Numbered from the stretch's first letter, positions 1-8,026 are shown. The stretch is DNA of 13,363 nt from CAZGSV01 sp964528605 (GCA_964528605.1 CAZGSV010000095.1:1-13363); one strand, 5' to 3'. Made by a program: numbers and translations. The notes: generated from the letters alone by a model not told the origin.

Positions 1-390
1 TACCACGGCAACTCATTGTGGACCTTCACCGACGCCCAAGGGGCGATGTATGCGCCGGTGGGAAGGCATCCTGCGGCGCTGCCCTGGTTCGGGGTCGGGT
101 TGGCGGTAGCGCTCGGCACGGCGCTGCTGCGCGCGCGCTACTGGTGGTGGCCGCTGCACCCGCTGGGCTACGCGCTGCACGCTTGCTGGTCGCTCTGGGT
201 GCTGTGGTTCCCGATACTGGTCGCGTGGGTGCTCAAGAGCGTCATACTCCGTTACGGCGGAGGGAAAGCATTCGTGCGCCTGCGGCCGCTGTTCGTGGGA
301 CTCATCCTGGGCGAGTTCGGCATGGCTGCCTTCTGGGCCACATTCACAGCCATCACACGCAAGCGCGGCCCCTTCTTCCCGTGGCCATGA
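1..390 (+). CDS. DUF6784-like multi-pass membrane protein, C-terminal fragment (5' end off window)
   Basis: The reading frame is open from base 1 and stops with TGA at 388-390. The TTG at 16 is internal, so about 129 C-terminal residues are present and the N-terminus is missing. Three hydrophobic stretches are visible: one beginning ALPWFGVGLAVALG, one around LWVLWFPILVAWVLK, and one around LFVGLILGEFGMAAFWA. The HPLGYAL, ILRYGGGK and GLILGEF segments resemble the C-terminal domain of the DUF6785/DUF6784 membrane proteins of Armatimonadota and Planctomycetota; this is from memory of the family, not a search. The family's function is not established, though OPT-transporter-like architecture is likely. 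It lies 104 bases upstream of the GH38 gene on the same strand, so co-transcription and a role in sugar or oligosaccharide handling are possible but inferred. Confidence 0.72.
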   Translation, partial: YHGNSLWTFTDAQGAMYAPVGRHPAALPWFGVGLAVALGTALLRARYWWWPLHPLGYALHACWSLWVLWFPILVAWVLKSVILRYGGGKAFVRLRPLFVGLILGEFGMAAFWATFTAITRKRGPFFPWP

Positions 391-479
391 TTACCGCGGC
401 CTGGTGCCTTGGCGCCTTGCCCGCAACGCCAGGCTGTGGTTCAATGCTGGCCCGTCTCGCCGACATCTGAGCCGGATTG

Positions 480-486
480 AAGGGAG
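480..486 (+). promoter_or_regulatory. Ribosome binding site of the GH38 gene
   Basis: AAGGGAG at 480-486 lies 8 bases before the ATG at 495. This favours ATG 495 over the in-frame TTG at 477, which would place the purine-rich tract inside the coding region. Confidence 0.7.
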
Positions 487-494
487 TACGCGCA

Positions 495-3400
495 ATGCCC
501 GACTGCCCCATCGCCCTCGGTCAGCAAGGCGAATTGCTTGCCTGCCTGGCCGCGGGCTACTTCAAGTCCTCAAGGATCGCCGAGCGCCCCAGCGGCTGGC
601 CGAAGTTCTTTGCGGCGCCCGCCGAGGGTATGCCCTGGCGCGGCAAGGATGGCCCCCGGGGCGTCACCTGGCGGCTGCTCGCCTCCCCACACGCGCTGCT
701 GGACACCTCCAGGGTCACTCAGCCGGCGCAGGGGGAGAGAGTGGTCTATATGGCCTTCAACCTGCACGCGCCGGCGGTGCTCAAGGTGGCCATCAACGTA
801 TGGTCTCACGCCCGCAAGCGCGTCTGGATTGACGGCCGCGAGGCGCAGGGGTCGCTCGCGGCCTGCGCGGAGGAGGAGGACTCGGACGAGTGGCAGGCAC
901 AACTGACTCTAGCGCGCGGCGACCACCCAGTCATCATCGAACTGCAGGGGCGCCGCTCGTGGGAGTGGGAGGCTCGCGTTCACCTGCGCTCGCTCACCGC
1001 CAACGTCGCGCTGCAGCCGACGCTCAACCTCCGGGGCGACGAGCTGGTGCGCCTGCTGGAGGTCCAGCCCACGGCGATCTTCCTCAGAGCCGAGGAGGAG
1101 CCGGGCCTGGGGCCGCGGGCGCCGGGGCAGGTGGTCAAGGCTTTCATGGGGAACTTCTCCGGCCACAAACTCGTGCGGGCCGAGGTTGCGCTCGTCGGCC
1201 CAGGGGTGGAGTCGGGGCAGGCCAAGTTGGAACTGGGACGCGGCGAGTTGCGCGAAGTAGAGGTGCCGGTCCGCTGGAAGCCGGGCAACAAGGAGGGCGA
1301 CCCGCAGCCGGCCACGCTGCGACTGACCCATCCGGGCGGCGCGGTGGAGCAATCCGTGCAGGGCCTGCGGGTGGCCGCCGCCGACTGGAAGGTCTTCCTC
1401 GTCTCTCACTTCCACTTCGACCCCGTGTGGTGGAACACGCAGTATGGATTCCTCGAGGGCGATCGGGGAGGCGCGCTTGGGCTGATCGAGGGATACCTGC
1501 AAGCCTGCGCCGCGGACCCCGAGTTCAAGTTCGTGCTCGAGCAGATGCCGTACACGGTTCCCTACTGGGCGCTTTATCCGGAGCGACGGGCGCAACTGCG
1601 CTCGCTCATGCAGGCGGGGCGGCTGGAGATCGTGGGCGGCATGTACAACCAACCGCAGACGACGCTGACGTGCGCCGAGTCCACCATCAGGAACATTCTC
1701 TACGGGATGGTCTATCACCGCACCGTGTGGGGCGCCGATCCCAGGATTGGCTGGATGCTGGACGTGTTCGGGCACGACCCCAACTTCGCCCAGTTCATGG
1801 TCAAGAGCCAGCACACCGCGTGCACGTATGCGCGCGGGCCATTCAAGCGCGGCTGGGGGATAGCGGCCGAGCAGATGGGCATGAGCAGCGACTACCTCTG
1901 GGTATCGCCGGACGGATCGCGGCTGCTGACGCACCTGCTCGAGCCCGGGCACTACGGCTACGGGGGGGCGTTGCGCAACTATCGCACCTACCCGGAGCGC
2001 GCCCGCTGCCTCGAGCACCATTTCGCCACCGCGCTCCCATTCCACCAAGCACACTGCATGATCTTCACCGTGGGCAGCGACATGACGCCGGTGATCCCCT
2101 GGCTGGCGGAGTTCGCGCGCGAGTGGAGCAAGCGCTACCTGTCGCCGCGCCTGATCGTGGGCACCGCGAGCGAATACTTCCAAGCCTTGCGCGAGTCGCT
2201 GGAGGAGCGGCGCGTGCGGCTGGCGCCGCAGAGCCGCGAACTGGACCCCGTGAACAACGGCTGCGACGTCTCCTTCGAGGACACGAAACTGGCCAACCGC
2301 GCGGGCGAGTGCGCGCTGATCGAGGCGGAGAAGTTCGGCACCATCGCGGCCTTGCTCGGCGCCGACTACCCCTACCGGGCCGCGGACAAGGCCTGGCGGC
2401 ACCTGCTCTTCAACGCCCATCACGATGCTTTGACCGGAAGCGAGAGCGACCAGGTCTACGTGGACCTGCTGGCGTCCTATCGCGAGGCGTGGGAATTGGC
2501 GCGGGGCGCGCGCGAGGACGCCCTGCGCTTTGTCGGCAAGCACATTGACACGCAGCAGCGGGAAGGCACGCCGCTGGCGGTGTTCAACTCGCTGTCCTGG
2601 GCGCGGAGCGACATTGCGGTTGCAGAGGTGGCCGTGGCGCCGCAGGGGCAAGGCGTCGCCGTGGAAGACGCTGAGGGCCGGGCAATGCCGGCGCAGCTGC
2701 TCGGGCCAGTGACCGGCGCGGACGGGCAGACCAGGCAGCGGATGGCGTTTTTGGGTACCGACGTGCCCGCCATGGGCTACCGGATCTTTTACGCGCGGAT
2801 AGGTGACCCTGCGCAGGCCTCCCCCACCGTGCAGCAGACGGACAAGGCAACGACCATCGAGAACGAGTTCTACCGCATAACGGTGGACCCGGCGCGCGGC
2901 GGCGGCATTGTCAGCCTTTTCGACAAGGTCAACAGCAAGGAACTGATCCGTTCCAAGTCCCATGTCCTGGGCAATGACCTGGTGGCGCACAAGGAGTATG
3001 CGGACCACCCCAAGTGGGGCGAAGGCCCCTGGAACATCTCCACCACGGGCGAGAAGTACTACTCGCACCACTACTCGGTCGAGGTGACGACCGAGGTCGG
3101 CCCGCTCTTCTCGCGCATAATCGCGCGCGGGCCCTTCGTGGAGTGCAGCCGCGTTCAGGAAGTCATCCTGTGGCAGGGCATTCCCCGCGTTGACTTCCGC
3201 ACCCAGATAGTCAACTACAAGGGGGAGAACTGGCTCTACAAGATTCACTTCCCGTTCGCCGTTGAAGACGGCCGCCCGCTCGCAGAGGTGGGCAACGCCT
3301 GTGTCGGGCGCACCTATTGCCCCGGCGACCTGGACGCAAAGATAGAACCCTCCACTCAGGACGGCGCGGTCAACTACTGGCTGGCGGTGACCGCGCCCGC

Positions 3401-5291
3401 GAGGCTGGTCGTCGAGGACGAGAAGGGCCAGCCCGCCTTCAGCAGAAGCCTCGCCGTCGGCGAGATCGTCTATGAGGACAGCGGCGATCCCGAGTGCGGA
3501 CCGGCCTCCATCTTGGCGGAGGCGCTGGCCAAGGCGGCGGTCACCACCACCGTCTCTGCACCTCACGAGCGCCGTTACGGCGACCTGAAGTGGGACTCCA
3601 ACCTGCCCGACTTCCGCATCAGCCTCGGCTCGCCCGAGGCGAACGCCTTCACTGGCGCGGTCCTCGAGGCGGCGGGCCCGAAGGTGCAGCGCGCCTTTGC
3701 CGAGGCGCTCGAGAAGCACGGCCGCGTTGTGATGTGGGCGCCGGAGGTCAAGTTGCACCTGCCGTGCGATCTACCTGTCCTGCTGGTCTGCGGCAAGGAC
3801 CAGGAGAGGCAAACGCGCCTTGCGGACGAACTCGCCGCACAACTGGCGGAAGGCTTGATACGTCTGCCGCGCGCTGCCGTAGTCGGCGCCTTGCCCCGTG
3901 GGCAAGTGGACCAGGTGGGCGTGGTCATCGCCAACCGAGGCACGCTGGCTCACTGCGTGTATCCCGACGTAACCGCGACGATGGCGCTCATACGGAGTTC
4001 AACGGGCAACCCCTCGGGCATGTGGATAGACGAGCCCAAGCGCAAGATGCCTGACGGCAGCAACTTCGAGGTCATGCACTGGAACCACTGCTTCGAGTAC
4101 TCGCTGGCCGCTTTCGCCGGAGATTGGCGCGCGAGCCGCGCACCGCAGTTCGGGCACGAGGTCAACTTCCCGCTGCTGGCTCTGGCGCTCGAGCCTCACG
4201 CCGGCAAACTGCCCGCCAGCCACTCGTTCGTCGCGGTGGAGCCCTCCAGCGCGGTGCTGACCGCGCTCAAGCCCGCAGGCCTGCCGCTGGCCGACGGCGG
4301 TGCGCCTGGAAAGCCGGACGCCGGCGACCAGGGGAAGACAGCCCTCAGCCTAGTCGCGCGCATCTATGAGGCGACCGGGCGGGCGCTCGATAACGTCACC
4401 ATCACGCTGCCTTCAAACGCCAATGCCGCTCACGTGTGCGACTTGCTCGAGGAGCAATGCCAGCCGGTGCCGACCGATGGGCAGCGCCTCAACATCTCGC
4501 TGAAGCCTTTCGAGACCGCGACGATCAAAGCCGAATGCCAACTGCTGGGCTCGGAGACCGGTTCCTTGGGAGCCGGCGCCGAGCCTCGGCAGCCGGTGTA
4601 CGTCCGTTACTGGCGCTACAACAAGCACGCGGCGCCGATAGGATTCCTCCCCTGCGCGGTGCGGCTTGACCCGCACGCGGAGCCCTGCCTGGCCCCCGGG
4701 ACCGCGATGCTCTTCCGCGCTGTGGTGGCCAGCAACCGAGCCGAGCCCGTGCGCGGTACGGTGTCGCCCGTCGTGCCTGAGGGGTGGGGCGTGAGCGTGG
4801 CCTCGTTCCATTTCGAACTCGATGCGGGCGGCGATCAGACCTTTGACTTCATCGTGGACTGTCCCAACGAGGCCCCCCCCGGTGCCTACTCGGTGCGCGC
4901 TGAGGTCGAGGTTGGCGACGGCCAGACCTACTGCGACGTGTGCGAACTCACGGTTGGCCAGCCGCCGACGGCCCGCACATTGCGGGCCGAGTGGGAGCGC
5001 ACGCACGTGGCGGTACAAAAAGGGCGGCACGAAAGGCTGGTGCTGAGGCTGGAGAACGGCACGCCGCAGGAGATCATCGGCGAGGCACAACTGTGCTCGC
5101 CCTTTGAGACCTGGGAGTTCCTGGGGCCCTACACGCAGACCTTCGTGGTGGCCGCAGGCGGTAGCGCGCAGGTCGCCTTCGGCTTTCGGCCGCCGCCGCA
5201 CGCCGAAGGGGGCCACTACTGGGCGCTCGCCAAGGTCATGTGGAACGGGCGGCTGTACTACACTGAGGCCATTGACCTAGAGGTCCTCTAG
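495..5291 (+). CDS. Glycoside hydrolase family 38 alpha-mannosidase, large multidomain form
   Basis: Predicted to hydrolyse alpha-mannosyl linkages with retention of configuration, using a divalent metal, usually zinc. ATG 495 gives 1598 residues. Residues ~85-180 look like a jelly-roll (KVWIDGRE-type) module and ~205-300 like an Ig/NEW3-type sandwich. The catalytic domain begins near 300 with HFHFDPVWW. By homology the metal ligands are H307, D309, nucleophile D423 (in MLDVFGHD) and H643 (in AHHDALTGS). A long beta-sandwich C-terminal region follows, with GVVIANRGT near 1141 and EPHAGKLPASHSF further on. A NEW3-like domain spans about 1398-1488 and a last beta domain ends the protein. GH38 enzymes are commonly about 800-1100 residues, so this one carries large additions, including a segment at ~1010-1130 that I cannot place. 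No convincing signal peptide is seen at the chosen start, so a cytoplasmic enzyme is likely. The linkage specificity is unknown. Confidence 0.93.
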   Translation: MPDCPIALGQQGELLACLAAGYFKSSRIAERPSGWPKFFAAPAEGMPWRGKDGPRGVTWRLLASPHALLDTSRVTQPAQGERVVYMAFNLHAPAVLKVAINVWSHARKRVWIDGREAQGSLAACAEEEDSDEWQAQLTLARGDHPVIIELQGRRSWEWEARVHLRSLTANVALQPTLNLRGDELVRLLEVQPTAIFLRAEEEPGLGPRAPGQVVKAFMGNFSGHKLVRAEVALVGPGVESGQAKLELGRGELREVEVPVRWKPGNKEGDPQPATLRLTHPGGAVEQSVQGLRVAAADWKVFLVSHFHFDPVWWNTQYGFLEGDRGGALGLIEGYLQACAADPEFKFVLEQMPYTVPYWALYPERRAQLRSLMQAGRLEIVGGMYNQPQTTLTCAESTIRNILYGMVYHRTVWGADPRIGWMLDVFGHDPNFAQFMVKSQHTACTYARGPFKRGWGIAAEQMGMSSDYLWVSPDGSRLLTHLLEPGHYGYGGALRNYRTYPERARCLEHHFATALPFHQAHCMIFTVGSDMTPVIPWLAEFAREWSKRYLSPRLIVGTASEYFQALRESLEERRVRLAPQSRELDPVNNGCDVSFEDTKLANRAGECALIEAEKFGTIAALLGADYPYRAADKAWRHLLFNAHHDALTGSESDQVYVDLLASYREAWELARGAREDALRFVGKHIDTQQREGTPLAVFNSLSWARSDIAVAEVAVAPQGQGVAVEDAEGRAMPAQLLGPVTGADGQTRQRMAFLGTDVPAMGYRIFYARIGDPAQASPTVQQTDKATTIENEFYRITVDPARGGGIVSLFDKVNSKELIRSKSHVLGNDLVAHKEYADHPKWGEGPWNISTTGEKYYSHHYSVEVTTEVGPLFSRIIARGPFVECSRVQEVILWQGIPRVDFRTQIVNYKGENWLYKIHFPFAVEDGRPLAEVGNACVGRTYCPGDLDAKIEPSTQDGAVNYWLAVTAPARLVVEDEKGQPAFSRSLAVGEIVYEDSGDPECGPASILAEALAKAAVTTTVSAPHERRYGDLKWDSNLPDFRISLGSPEANAFTGAVLEAAGPKVQRAFAEALEKHGRVVMWAPEVKLHLPCDLPVLLVCGKDQERQTRLADELAAQLAEGLIRLPRAAVVGALPRGQVDQVGVVIANRGTLAHCVYPDVTATMALIRSSTGNPSGMWIDEPKRKMPDGSNFEVMHWNHCFEYSLAAFAGDWRASRAPQFGHEVNFPLLALALEPHAGKLPASHSFVAVEPSSAVLTALKPAGLPLADGGAPGKPDAGDQGKTALSLVARIYEATGRALDNVTITLPSNANAAHVCDLLEEQCQPVPTDGQRLNISLKPFETATIKAECQLLGSETGSLGAGAEPRQPVYVRYWRYNKHAAPIGFLPCAVRLDPHAEPCLAPGTAMLFRAVVASNRAEPVRGTVSPVVPEGWGVSVASFHFELDAGGDQTFDFIVDCPNEAPPGAYSVRAEVEVGDGQTYCDVCELTVGQPPTARTLRAEWERTHVAVQKGRHERLVLRLENGTPQEIIGEAQLCSPFETWEFLGPYTQTFVVAAGGSAQVAFGFRPPPHAEGGHYWALAKVMWNGRLYYTEAIDLEVL

Positions 5292-5305
5292 CCCCTGGTC
5301 GGCGC

Positions 5306-5320
5306 CCGGCCGGCGGCCGG
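5306..5320 (+). terminator. GC-rich stem-loop just after the GH38 stop
   Basis: CCGGCC at 5306-5311 pairs perfectly with GGCCGG at 5315-5320 around a 3-base loop, 14 bases after the stop codon. There is no following U-tract, so it is not a classical intrinsic terminator. It may protect the 3' end or be incidental in GC-rich DNA. Confidence 0.3.
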
Positions 5321-5474
5321 TGCAGATTCGGTGGGTGGCGGGCACCCGACCTTCCCTGGGGGACCACGGCGGCGCAGGCGTGGGGAGCCGCACCGGCCGA
5401 AGTGGCTGGCGAGACAGAGGTTCCGTTCCAGGCGTGCGCGAACCCACGCCTTGGGTCCGCCCATCACTGCATGG

Positions 5475-5490
5475 TTGAACGACTGTTCAA
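5475..5490. promoter_or_regulatory. 16-base dyad TTGAAC-N4-GTTCAA (LexA-box-like)
   Basis: Arms TTGAAC (5475-5480) and GTTCAA (5485-5490) are perfect reverse complements around GACT. The core GAAC-N4-GTTC matches the core of the Gram-positive type LexA box, with one departure in the spacer preference. No gene starts next to it: it lies downstream of both convergent genes, so a regulatory role is uncertain. Confidence 0.3.
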
Positions 5491-5505
5491 GCAGAAGCGC
5501 CCTCG

Positions 5506-5531
5506 CTATACAAATCACCCGATTCGTATAA
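5506..5531. repeat. AT-rich palindrome, copy 2 (3' side of fic)
   Basis: Arms CTATACAAA (5506-5514) and TTCGTATAA (5523-5531) are separated by 8 bases and match as inverted repeats at 7 of 9 positions. Read on the minus strand, this site matches copy 1 (6923-6948) at 20 of 25 positions in the same orientation, and all five differences are transitions. It lies 68 bases beyond the fic stop codon. It is probably a second binding site for whatever reads copy 1, or a relic of a duplicated promoter. Confidence 0.6.
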
Positions 5532-5598
5532 TCAATCGGCCAGCCCGGGGGGAGGAGCGGCCGAACGGGGGGCCAGCAGGGCCACAGACCACGAAATC

Positions 5599-6756
5599 CT
5601 ACGTCATCAGCCGCTGGATGTCGTCAGCAATGTAGGCGTAGCGGTGTCGGCCGCCGGCAGCCACCTGACGCAGAATGCCCACCTCCACCAAACGGCTGAT
5701 GGCCTTCTGGGCACCCCTGTAGGTAACTCCCAGTACTTCCGCCGCATGCGGCACCACAAACACCGGCTCCTGAAACAACAGGTCCGCAAGCCGCAGCGCA
5801 AGAGGCGAGGCTTTCACAGCGGTCAGCCGGCCGTGGTAGGTCTCGCGCAGCGCCAGCAAGTCCCGACACTGCCGCAGCCCTTCAGCCGATTGCTCCACCA
5901 CTCCCCGCAGGAAGTACTCGACCCACTCCGACCACGCGCCCTGTTCACTCACTGCCAGCAGCCGGCCGTAGTACTCCTCACGTGTCCGCTCAAAAAACGG
6001 GCTAAGGTACAGCACCGGCCTCCGCAGCCGTCCCTCAGTCAGCAGGGACATAATGATGAGGAGCCGGCCCACCCTGCCGTTGCCGTCAAGAAAGGGGTGG
6101 ATAGCCTCGAACTGGTAGTGGATCAGGGCTGCCCGCACCAAAGGCGGGAAGTCACCCCGCGTGTTCGCGTACTTCTCCCACCCCAATAAGGCTTGCTCCA
6201 GCTCTTCTAGGGGGGGCGGCACGAACGTGGCCTGCTCCAGGGAGCAGCCGGGGGGACCGATGAACACCTGCCTGCGCCTCAGTTCCCCTGGACGCTGCTC
6301 ACCGCCGCGCACTCCCTCCAGGAGAACCTGGTGCAGTTGCCTCGCTAGCCGCGTGCAAACGGGCAGCCGCTTGAGTAGGTTCTCGCCCGTGTGCAGCGCG
6401 CGCCTGTAGTTGGATACCTCGCGCACGTCGTCGCGTCCCGGCGTTATCCGCCCTGTTCCCTCGAATTGGGCCAAGTCCGCAAAGTCGGCGGTTGTGCCCT
6501 CGATCCGCGACGACGACACGGCCTCCCGCCTGGTCATCGGCGCAATTAGCAGCATGGGATTCGGTACCTGCTCCACCAGGCCAACGAGGCCACCGAGCGC
6601 TGTATCGGCGTCCGACAAGAGCAGCTGGCACTGGCCTCCCACGACCCATCCGCGCGGCGGCAAGGCGTGCGGCACAAACGCCCAGTAGGCCCCCGTGTCA
6701 CTGCGCGCCTGCACCAGCCGCCCTGAAGGGCTATTCCTGAATCGCTCTGCGTTCAT
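5599..6756 (-). CDS. Fic-domain protein AMPylase with N-terminal inhibitory helix and C-terminal winged helix
   Basis: Fic enzymes transfer AMP from ATP to a hydroxyl side chain of a target protein; the target here is unknown. The ATG at 6756 gives 385 residues; an in-frame GTG at 6780 would add 8. The start is uncertain because both have weak ribosome sites, but GRLVQARSDTGAYWAFVP is the usual N-terminal beginning of this subfamily. Residues ~15-90 form the Fic_N region with the self-inhibitory motif S82-SRI-E86-G87, the (S/T)xxxE(G/N) signature of class II Fic proteins. The catalytic motif HPFLDGNGR lies at 220-228 and is complete. The last ~60 residues look like a winged helix-turn-helix (HAAEVLGVTYRGAQKAISRLVEVGIL). 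DNA binding by this tail, together with the palindrome over the promoter, suggests autoregulation (inferred). It lies downstream of ruvB on the same strand but 232 bases away, with its own promoter candidate. Confidence 0.92.
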   Translation of the reverse strand: MNAERFRNSPSGRLVQARSDTGAYWAFVPHALPPRGWVVGGQCQLLLSDADTALGGLVGLVEQVPNPMLLIAPMTRREAVSSSRIEGTTADFADLAQFEGTGRITPGRDDVREVSNYRRALHTGENLLKRLPVCTRLARQLHQVLLEGVRGGEQRPGELRRRQVFIGPPGCSLEQATFVPPPLEELEQALLGWEKYANTRGDFPPLVRAALIHYQFEAIHPFLDGNGRVGRLLIIMSLLTEGRLRRPVLYLSPFFERTREEYYGRLLAVSEQGAWSEWVEYFLRGVVEQSAEGLRQCRDLLALRETYHGRLTAVKASPLALRLADLLFQEPVFVVPHAAEVLGVTYRGAQKAISRLVEVGILRQVAAGGRHRYAYIADDIQRLMT

Positions 6757-6790
6757 CTCGACTCGCCATCGCTCGACCACCCAAGACCGC

Positions 6791-6814
6791 GTCCCGCGCG
6801 AACGCGCGCGGGGC
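6791..6814 (-). other. Strong GC hairpin in the fic leader
   Basis: GTCCCGCGCG (6791-6800) pairs with CGCGCGGGGC (6805-6814) around the 4-base loop AACG: ten pairs, one of them G-T. It lies between the probable fic promoter and its start codon, 34 bases upstream of ATG 6756. No U-tract follows on either strand, so translation or RNA-stability control is more plausible than termination. It is also possible that it is chance in GC-rich sequence. Confidence 0.4.
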
Positions 6815-6902
6815 CTCTATCGCCGCCCCTCTCCGCTGATCAATGCTAAGGTCTGGCGCCCCGGCTGGCGCAGCAGTTGCGGCCGCCATCGTTGACCGGC
6901 TG

Positions 6903-6915
6903 TATCGCCGCGATA
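6903..6915. promoter_or_regulatory. Small dyad TATCG-CCG-CGATA near the expected fic transcription start
   Basis: A perfect 5-base inverted repeat with a 3-base centre begins 6 bases downstream of the -10 candidate on the minus strand, where transcription would start. It could be an additional operator or a short hairpin at the 5' end of the mRNA. Confidence 0.3.
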
Positions 6916-6921
6916 GGCTAG

Positions 6922-6948
6922 ATTATACAAATCGCCCAGTTTGTACAA
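6922..6948 (-). promoter_or_regulatory. Probable fic promoter overlapped by AT-rich palindrome, copy 1
   Basis: On the minus strand there is a perfect -10 hexamer TATAAT (6927-6922) with a weak upstream TTGTAC (6948-6943) at a short 15-base spacing. Both boxes lie within a palindrome whose plus-strand arms TTATACAAA (6923-6931) and TTTGTACAA (6940-6948) match at 8 of 9 inverted positions across 8 bases. A protein bound here would block the promoter. The fic product has a winged helix and is the obvious candidate repressor (inferred). Confidence 0.6.
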
Positions 6949-6988
6949 CGACCGTCGGGGTCATGTCAACATCGCGGTCAGCGCCCGC

Positions 6989-8026
6989 TCACTCAGTACC
7001 GAAAAGCCGGGCCTCCGCCTCGCCAGCCATCCCTAGGTGCTCGTAGGCGGCGGGGAGGACCTTGCGGCCGGCCGCGGTGCGGGCGAGGAAGCCGGCCTGA
7101 AGCAGGTAGGGCTCGACGACGTCCTCGAGGGTGACGGCTTCCTCGTTGAGGGTTGCGGCGATGGTCTCTATGCCCACCGGCCCGCCTCCGTAGTGCTCGA
7201 TGATCGCGGACAGGAACAGGCGGTCGAGGCGAGCGAGGCCGGCTTTGTCCACCCCCTCCGCGGTGAGCGCTTCGTCGGCGATTTTCGCAGTCACCTTCCC
7301 ACCGGCTTTCACTTGGGCGTAGTCGCGAGCCCGACGCAACAGCCTCTTGGCGATGCGCGCGGTGCCGCGCGAGCGGCGCGCGATCTCCTCCGCCGCAGCC
7401 GGCTCGACATCTGTCCGCAAGACGACCGCGTAGCGCACCACGATCTCGCGCAGTTCCTCCGGACTGTAGAAGCGCAAGTAGTGGAAGATGCCAAAGCGCT
7501 CACGGAGCGCGGGGGTCAGAAGTCCGGCGCGCGTGGTGGCGCCGACCAGGGTGAATGGCTTGAGCGGCAGCCGCACGGTGCGCGCGTGCGGCCCGGAATC
7601 GAGCACGAAGTCCACCTCAAACTCCTCCATCGCCGGATACAGATACTCCTCCACCACGTGCGGGAGGCGATGGACTTCATCAATGAAGAAGACATCGCGC
7701 GGCTGTAGGTTGGTCAGAATACCCACCAGATCGCCGGCGCGCTCGAGAGCCGGGCCGGAGGAGACGCGCACCTCCGCGCCCATCTCGTTGGCGATGACGC
7801 GGGCGATGGTGGTCTTGCCCAGGCCGGGGGGGCCATGCAGCAGGACGTGCTCGAGCGGCTCGGCCCGCTGCTGGGCGGCCGCAATGGAGATGCGCAGGCT
7901 CTCAATCAGTTCCGTTTGGCCCACGCACTCATCGAGTGTGCGCGGCCGGCCGATGGAAAGGGCCTGATCTTCGGGGATTTCCTGGCGCGCGGTGACGCTA
8001 TCCGGCGGCTGCTTGCGCTGTCTCAT
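6989..8026 (-). CDS. ruvB: Holliday junction branch-migration helicase subunit RuvB
   Basis: AAA+ ATPase motor that, loaded by RuvA, drives branch migration of Holliday junctions in recombinational repair. The 345 residues match the family length. Visible motifs are Walker A GPPGLGKT (65-72), Walker B FFIDE (D116, E117), sensor 1 in GATTRAGLL (162-170), the arginine finger in LRERFG (R175) and sensor 2 R224 in GTARIAKRLL. The C-terminal winged helix ends with AYEHLG. Two normally conserved stretches are changed: sensor 2 reads GTARIAK instead of the usual GTPRIAN, and the DNA-binding wing reads RTAAGR instead of RTPRGR. Its ATG overlaps the stop of the HEPN gene by 4 bases (ATGA). No clear terminator follows; the fic promoter begins about 40 bases after its stop. 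Confidence 0.97.
   Translation of the reverse strand: MRQRKQPPDSVTARQEIPEDQALSIGRPRTLDECVGQTELIESLRISIAAAQQRAEPLEHVLLHGPPGLGKTTIARVIANEMGAEVRVSSGPALERAGDLVGILTNLQPRDVFFIDEVHRLPHVVEEYLYPAMEEFEVDFVLDSGPHARTVRLPLKPFTLVGATTRAGLLTPALRERFGIFHYLRFYSPEELREIVVRYAVVLRTDVEPAAAEEIARRSRGTARIAKRLLRRARDYAQVKAGGKVTAKIADEALTAEGVDKAGLARLDRLFLSAIIEHYGGGPVGIETIAATLNEEAVTLEDVVEPYLLQAGFLARTAAGRKVLPAAYEHLGMAGEAEARLFGTE

Larger units (their letters stand above)
5292..5598. other. Convergent non-coding gap between the GH38 gene and fic
   Basis: These 307 bases separate the 3' ends of the GH38 gene (plus) and fic (minus). No credible gene was found; short frames here have no recognisable content. It holds a GC-rich stem-loop after the GH38 stop (5306-5320), a second small one (GGGTG 5333-5337 with CACCC 5343-5347), a 16-base dyad (5475-5490) and the AT-rich palindrome (5506-5531). 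The AT-rich patch at about 5505-5535 contrasts sharply with the GC-rich surroundings. Confidence 0.7.

Noticed and set aside
399..434. Inverted repeat GCCTGG/CCAGGC between the membrane protein and GH38 genes
   Set aside because: Six pairs around a loop of 24 bases without a U-tract is too weak to call a terminator.
909..3758. A 949-codon open frame on the minus strand inside the GH38 gene
   Set aside because: It is fully antisense to a clear GH38 protein, has no recognisable domain, and long antisense frames are expected in GC-rich coding DNA.
6964..6969. A perfect TTGACA on the minus strand upstream of fic
   Set aside because: It is 36 bases from the TATAAT box, far beyond a functional spacing, and no other -10 lies at the right distance.
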